Below are positions 6,789 to 10,759 of a stretch of 10,759 nt of DNA, piece by piece. Below the pieces are notes generated by a model. It was not told where the DNA came from. It saw nothing but the letters and a program-made list of their open reading frames with translations, and ran no database searches. Numbering within the stretch: the first letter of the stretch is position 1; the number at the start of each line of letters is the position of its first letter. Source of the DNA: Bacteroidales bacterium (GTDB lineage Bacteria > Bacteroidota > Bacteroidia > Bacteroidales > UBA1556); assembly GCA_023145955.1 (NCBI GenBank), contig JAGLDA010000133.1, positions 1-10,759 of the forward strand, written 5' to 3'. The position numbers were made by a program, and so were the translations under genes.

Positions 6789-9269
6789 TTACATAGGATC
6801 CACATCAGGCTGGATAAAAATTGATCTAAATTTTTTCACCTTATACATTGCATCCATAGCATCAATAATTATTTTTTTCACCGCTACATGCGAAGCTTCT
6901 ATCTCAAATTTTATGAGGATATTCTTTATAAAGTAATTCTTTACTCTAGCGACCATTGGGTATTCTGGACCAAGTACTCTTGCCCCTAATTGTGGCTTCA
7001 GAAGATTAGCAAAATGTTCAGCACCACCATTTAAAACATTATAATCTTTATGTTTCAATGATATTCTAATAATTCGATAGAATGGAGGATATTTAAAATT
7101 GGCTCTTTCCTCCATCTGACTTTTATACATCCCCAGATAGTCATTAGCTACCACATCGCGTATTACAGCATGATAAGGCTGCGAAGTTTGAATAATAACC
7201 TTTCCACGCTTATGCTTTCTGCCCGAGCGACCTGCAACTTGTGTCAATTGCTGAAAACTCCTTTCAAAGGCTCTAAAATCTGGATAAAAAAGACCATTAT
7301 CTGCATTTAAAACGCCTACCAAACTAACATTATCGAAATCTAAACCCTTAGTAACCATTTGTGTTCCTACAAGAATATCTATCTTTCTATCCTGAAAGTC
7401 ATTTATTATCTGAAGGTATGCATTCTTTGATCTTGTGGTATCCAAATCCATACGTTTTACAGTAGCATTAGGAAAGAAAATAGGCATTTCCTCTTCCACT
7501 TTTTCAGTTCCAAATCCCCGCATAGATAATTTTTTGCTAGCGCAATTAGGACATTCAACAGGCACATCCTTTGATGCACCACAATAATGACATTTCAGCC
7601 TATTCAATCCTTTGTGGTAAGTAAGACTCACATCACAATTATTACATTCGGGAGTCCATTGACAACTGTCGCATACCAAGCGAAGGCTAAAACCACGCCT
7701 ATTTTGAAATAATATCACCTGCTCTTTGTTCTCTAATGCTTCAGTAATATTGTCAATCAAATATTTAGATAAGTGAGAATTCATCTCCTTTTTCTTTCTA
7801 GCTTCAACAACGTCAACTACCTCAATTATAGGCATATTTATTTTTGCAAATCTTTCTTTCAATTCCACTAAACCATATTTCCCTTTTCTACTTTTGTAAT
7901 ATGTTTCTATGGAAGGAGTTGCAGAGCCTAGAAGAGTCTTTGCTCCATGCATTTTTGCCAGCACTATTGCCGCATCTCTAGCCTGATACCTAGGCGAGGG
8001 ATCAAACTGCTTATAAGAGGTATCATGCTCTTCGTCAACAATAACAAGGCCTAAGTCGGTAAACGGAAGAAACACTGATGAACGAGCACCAATTATAATC
8101 TTATACTGCCTATCTGTTTCCTGAGCAACACGATGCCATACTTCCACTCTCTCGTTATTACCATATCTACTATGATAATATCCTAGCTTTTCGCCAAAAT
8201 ACTGTCGTAATCTATTAATAATTTGAGCTGTTAGTGCTATCTCAGGGATTAAAAAAAGTACTTGTTTATTCTTAGCTAAATACTTTTCAATAATTTTTAT
8301 ATAAATCTCAGTTTTACCACTTCCTGTAACACCATGCAATAGGCATACATCTTTCTCCTTAAAACTATCTTCAATTTGATTTCTAGCAATATCTTGCGCT
8401 TCCGACAGTTTAATTGAATCTACAGATTTTATGGAAGCAAAATCCTTTATTCTTGATTGGCTCTTTTTGTATATTTCCAATACACCTTTATCTATTAATG
8501 ACGATAATATACTTGATGAAATATTACTCTTTTTCAGCAATACCGATTTGCTAACCTCTTTTTTATTTTTAGATAAAAAACTTGAAAGTTGAATAAATGA
8601 CATTAATAATTCAAGTTGCTTTGGAGCTTTTTTTTCTAACTCAATTGTAAGACTCTCTATATGTTCAATTTTAGTATATTTTTCGCTAAAACTAACATAA
8701 GACTCCATCTTTGGACGGAATTTATTCTTTATTTCTTCTTGGGGCAATACACAAGATTTCTCAATTAAGGTTTTAACCAAAGGCATTATCTTTTGCATTT
8801 CTACAATTTTACTTACCTCTGTTAATGTAATCTCGCTATTAAGCTCTAATGCCTGAATTATTAAGAATTCTTTTTCATTTAGAGCTTCATAGTTTTTATC
8901 AAAATCGGGATGAAGAACCAATTTAGACTCACTAGCCATTTTAAGAGCAGACGGTAGCGCTGCATTCATTATCTCACCCCGATGAGCCATATAATAATCT
9001 GACAACCAATACCAAAACTTAAGCTGATAAGAGTTTACAATAGGCCTATCATCAAGAATATTTAGAATGTATTTTATTGAGGAACTTTCAGGAATCCGTT
9101 GATGTATCTCCACAATAATTCCAGAATACAGCTTTTTTTTACCAAATTGCACTACAACTCTCTTACCTACTTCTGCATAATCATTATAATCGAAAGGCAA
9201 GCGATAAGTAAAACTTTTTGCTAAAGGCAATGGCAATAATACTTCCACAAATAAAGTGATACGTTCCAA
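6789..9269 (-). CDS. priA: Primosomal protein N' / replication restart helicase PriA
   Basis: Complete 826-residue PriA, the superfamily 2 DNA helicase that recognises collapsed forks and recombination intermediates and helps reload the replicative helicase. The N-terminal DNA-binding domain opens with FVEVLLPLPLAKSFTYRLP (7-25). Helicase motifs follow: Walker A GVTGSGKTE (313-321), DEEHD (412-416), GSATPS (448-453), GTQMVTKGLDFDNV (635-648) and QLTQVAGRSGR (674-684). All eight zinc-binding cysteines are present as four CxxC pairs (533/536, 542/545, 560/563, 573/576). It is longer than the 732 residues of E. coli PriA, mainly through a Lys-rich insertion around 130-280, as expected for Bacteroidota. 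The ATG at 9269 gives the family N-terminus. It lies downstream of pfkA but is separated from it by a strong terminator, so it probably has its own promoter; I could not identify one convincingly in 9270-9344. Confidence 0.97.
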   Translation of the reverse strand: MERITLFVEVLLPLPLAKSFTYRLPFDYNDYAEVGKRVVVQFGKKKLYSGIIVEIHQRIPESSSIKYILNILDDRPIVNSYQLKFWYWLSDYYMAHRGEIMNAALPSALKMASESKLVLHPDFDKNYEALNEKEFLIIQALELNSEITLTEVSKIVEMQKIMPLVKTLIEKSCVLPQEEIKNKFRPKMESYVSFSEKYTKIEHIESLTIELEKKAPKQLELLMSFIQLSSFLSKNKKEVSKSVLLKKSNISSSILSSLIDKGVLEIYKKSQSRIKDFASIKSVDSIKLSEAQDIARNQIEDSFKEKDVCLLHGVTGSGKTEIYIKIIEKYLAKNKQVLFLIPEIALTAQIINRLRQYFGEKLGYYHSRYGNNERVEVWHRVAQETDRQYKIIIGARSSVFLPFTDLGLVIVDEEHDTSYKQFDPSPRYQARDAAIVLAKMHGAKTLLGSATPSIETYYKSRKGKYGLVELKERFAKINMPIIEVVDVVEARKKKEMNSHLSKYLIDNITEALENKEQVILFQNRRGFSLRLVCDSCQWTPECNNCDVSLTYHKGLNRLKCHYCGASKDVPVECPNCASKKLSMRGFGTEKVEEEMPIFFPNATVKRMDLDTTRSKNAYLQIINDFQDRKIDILVGTQMVTKGLDFDNVSLVGVLNADNGLFYPDFRAFERSFQQLTQVAGRSGRKHKRGKVIIQTSQPYHAVIRDVVANDYLGMYKSQMEERANFKYPPFYRIIRISLKHKDYNVLNGGAEHFANLLKPQLGARVLGPEYPMVARVKNYFIKNILIKFEIEASHVAVKKIIIDAMDAMYKVKKFRSIFIQPDVDPM

Positions 9270-9344
9270 TTTATTGTTCTTTAAATTCTAATTTGGACTG
9301 GCTAATTTAATAAAGTTTTAAGCATATTCTCAATTGATTTTAAT

Positions 9345-9428
9345 AAAAAAAGTCGCTAACAAAATAATTATACCAATAGTTTTGAATTTAATTCAGATAA
9401 CTATCGGATGAAATTATTAGCGACTTTT
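9345..9428 (-). terminator. Large branched-stem terminator of pfkA
   Basis: AAAAGTCGCTAA (9348-9359) pairs perfectly with TTAGCGACTTTT (9417-9428). On the minus strand the hairpin runs into a U tract (A run 9345-9351). Instead of a short loop it encloses a second palindrome: CCAATAGTT (9373-9381) with AACTATCGG (9399-9407), whose one mismatch becomes a G-U pair in the minus-strand RNA, then TGAA/TTCA at its tip. It starts about 30 bases after the pfkA stop, so termination of pfkA is the likely role. Confidence 0.85.
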
Positions 9429-9457
9429 CTTTTTATAGCTATAATAATGCATACTTA

Positions 9458-10447
9458 TTATATTGACAGTATTCTTGCCAAGCGAAGCATATCATGGTCA
9501 ATTTCACTATTATGCTTAATCGCATTCTCTAATGGCACATATGCAATTTTATTGTTTTGAATTCCTACCATAAGGTTATCTTTCCCTAGGAATAATGCCT
9601 CAACAGCATAAAATCCTAATTTACTTGCCAGAATCCTGTCAGCAAGAGTAGGCGCACCACCTCTTTGCACATGACCCAATACTGTAACACGAGTATTATA
9701 TGAATTATCAATCTCTTTAACCTTGCGAGCCATTTCGTATGCACCACCACTTTGGTCACCCTCAGCCACTATAATTATTCCTGAGGTTTTTCCTTTTTTA
9801 AGATTTGTCTTTAATGTAATTTTAAGATCATTAACTGTAGTTTCTATTTCTGGTATTAGTATACCCTCAGCTCCGGTAGCAATACCAGTATTAAGAGCAA
9901 TGAAACCCGCATCACGACCCATCACTTCAACAAAGAATAGTCGATTATGAGAATCAGCAGTATCTTTAAGTCTATCAACTGCTTCAACTACTGTATTCAT
10001 TGCTGTATCGTATCCAATTGTAGAATCAGAGCCAAACAAGTCGTTATCAATAGTTCCAGGGACTCCAATAATTGGAATATTAAACTCTTGGCTAAATTTC
10101 TGAGCTCCAGTAAATGTACCATCACCACCAATTGCAACTAAGGCTTCAATACCATGCTTCTGTATGTTTTCAAACGCTTTTTTTCTACCTTCTATGGTTT
10201 TAAACTCCATACTACGTGCCGACTTAAGAATAGTGCCTCCTCTTTGAAGTATATTACTTACATTTTGTGATTTCAATTCTATAAAATCATCATAAATCAT
10301 CCCATCATAACCTCGCAAAATACCATATACTTCAGCACCATAAGTGATTGCTGTTCTCACTACTGCACGAATTGCAGCATTCATACCAGGAGCATCACCT
10401 CCTGAAGTAAAAACCCCTATTCTTTTTATTTTATTTCTCTTCACCAT
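9458..10447 (-). CDS. pfkA: ATP-dependent 6-phosphofructokinase
   Basis: Complete 329-residue phosphofructokinase of the bacterial PfkA type; it converts fructose 6-phosphate and ATP to fructose 1,6-bisphosphate, the committed glycolytic step, in the cytoplasm as a tetramer. Visible motifs: TSGGDAPGMNAAIR (14-27), GGDGT (107-111), PGTIDND (130-136; Asp134 aligns with the catalytic Asp127 of E. coli), MGRDAG (176-181) and GHVQRGG (258-264). The Gly in GGDG and in PGTIDND are the residues of ATP users; pyrophosphate-dependent enzymes usually have GGDD and PKTIDND. Arg27 and Arg31 match the allosteric-site arginines 21 and 25 of E. coli, consistent with ADP/PEP control. The start at 10447 lies 9 bases after the stop of the upstream partial gene, so the two are probably cotranscribed. 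GTG as second codon is a possible alternative start with little effect. Confidence 0.97.
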   Translation of the reverse strand: MVKRNKIKRIGVFTSGGDAPGMNAAIRAVVRTAITYGAEVYGILRGYDGMIYDDFIELKSQNVSNILQRGGTILKSARSMEFKTIEGRKKAFENIQKHGIEALVAIGGDGTFTGAQKFSQEFNIPIIGVPGTIDNDLFGSDSTIGYDTAMNTVVEAVDRLKDTADSHNRLFFVEVMGRDAGFIALNTGIATGAEGILIPEIETTVNDLKITLKTNLKKGKTSGIIIVAEGDQSGGAYEMARKVKEIDNSYNTRVTVLGHVQRGGAPTLADRILASKLGFYAVEALFLGKDNLMVGIQNNKIAYVPLENAIKHNSEIDHDMLRLARILSI

Positions 10448-10456
10448 AAATATTTA

Positions 10457-10759
10457 TTAAAACTTTTTACCCGATGGTTTATTTCTTGAGTTTCTATCGT
10501 CTTTTTTACCATAGTTTTTCTTATCAGAATTGCCACCTCTATCTTTTCTATCGTCTCTTTTACCATAATTTTTCCTCTCAGAGTTACCACGGCTATCTTT
10601 TCTATCATCACCTCTACCATAACCTTCACTCTGACGCTTGGCTAATCTGTCACCTTCATACGGTCTGTCGCCACCTCGTGAGCTTCCTCTATCATCATCG
10701 CGACGTTTGAAACTTCCTCTATTATCGTCATTTCCTCTATCGCCTCTATATGGTCTATC
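10457..10759 (-). CDS. C-terminal tail of an R/G/D-rich, probably RNA-binding protein (partial)
   Basis: The frame is open from the right edge of the window to a TAA at 10459-10457, giving 100 residues and no start. The composition is extreme: Arg, Lys, Gly, Asp, Asn and Ser dominate, with RGG/DDR-type clusters, DRPY-x-GDR occurring twice (residues 1-8 and 31-38 of the visible part) and an 18-residue unit repeated in tandem. It ends GKKF. Such disordered basic tails occur at the C-terminus of Bacteroidota DEAD-box RNA helicases and other RNA-binding proteins; in Bacteroidota pseudouridine synthases the similar tail is usually N-terminal, which argues against that option. No catalytic domain lies in the window, so a helicase is only a guess. 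The pfkA start follows 9 bases after its stop, suggesting an operon. I reject the other minus-strand frame (10441-10629): it has Met/Val/Ile-rich content and no family features. Confidence 0.75.
   Translation of the reverse strand, partial: DRPYRGDRGNDDNRGSFKRRDDDRGSSRGGDRPYEGDRLAKRQSEGYGRGDDRKDSRGNSERKNYGKRDDRKDRGGNSDKKNYGKKDDRNSRNKPSGKKF
10496..10603 (-). repeat. Two tandem 54-base coding repeats
   Basis: Within the truncated R/G/D-rich gene, residues 53-70 (RKDSRGNSERKNYGKRDD; bases 10603-10550) are repeated as residues 71-88 (RKDRGGNSDKKNYGKKDD; bases 10549-10496). Fourteen of 18 residues are identical, and the remainder are mostly Arg/Lys or Glu/Asp exchanges. This suggests duplication of a disordered, charged segment. 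Confidence 0.85.

Noticed and set aside
10496..10603. CRISPR-like tandem repeat
   Set aside because: The units abut without spacers, diverge in third codon positions and keep an open reading frame; it is a coding repeat.
10441..10629. 62-residue minus-strand frame beginning with ATG just before pfkA
   Set aside because: It overlaps the pfkA start and is a shifted frame of the R/G/D-rich tail; its Met/Val/Ile/Lys content comes from reading the GAT AGA AAA repeats out of frame.
10474..10710. Tyr/His-rich plus-strand frame
   Set aside because: It is the reverse complement of the charged repetitive tail and has no independent support.

Overview
The window looks like an ordinary chromosomal segment of an AT-rich member of the Bacteroidota. 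The evidence is a PorT-type outer-membrane beta-barrel protein, a DUF4296-type lipoprotein, Bacteroidota-style Lon and PriA (about 820 residues each), an R/G/D-rich low-complexity tail of a presumed RNA-binding protein, and almost no Shine-Dalgarno sequences. The order is probably Bacteroidales/Marinilabiliales or Cytophagales, but the sequence alone does not decide. No mobile element, CRISPR array, tRNA or rRNA was seen.

Left part, plus strand (1-1837): a tightly packed four-gene run. It holds the 3' part of an outer-membrane barrel gene, a small DUF4296 lipoprotein gene, a free-standing domain related to the archaeal threonyl-tRNA synthetase editing domain, and dtd (D-aminoacyl-tRNA deacylase). 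The first three genes overlap by a few bases and dtd starts 4 bases after the third. The last two proteins belong to the same structural superfamily, so two DTD-fold proteins sit side by side. A bidirectional terminator follows at 1857-1893.

Middle and right part, minus strand (1915-10759). In transcription order: the 3' end of a gene for a protein with a repetitive R/G/D/K-rich tail, pfkA (9 bases after it), a large terminator hairpin, priA, a 208-base gap, lon, an intrinsic terminator, a 436-base gap with several palindromes, and a long-chain acyl-CoA synthetase gene. These are housekeeping functions: glycolysis, replication restart, protein quality control and fatty-acid activation.

The most interesting item is the editing-domain homologue next to dtd. 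It keeps the overall motif layout and the histidine of the archaeal domain, but the positions of the archaeal catalytic Lys and Glu appear to hold Leu and Arg. The other findings are modest: palindromic intergenic sequences that may belong to a genomic repeat family, a chain of overlapping mini-ORFs in the lon leader, and a 54-base tandem repeat in the truncated gene at the right edge.
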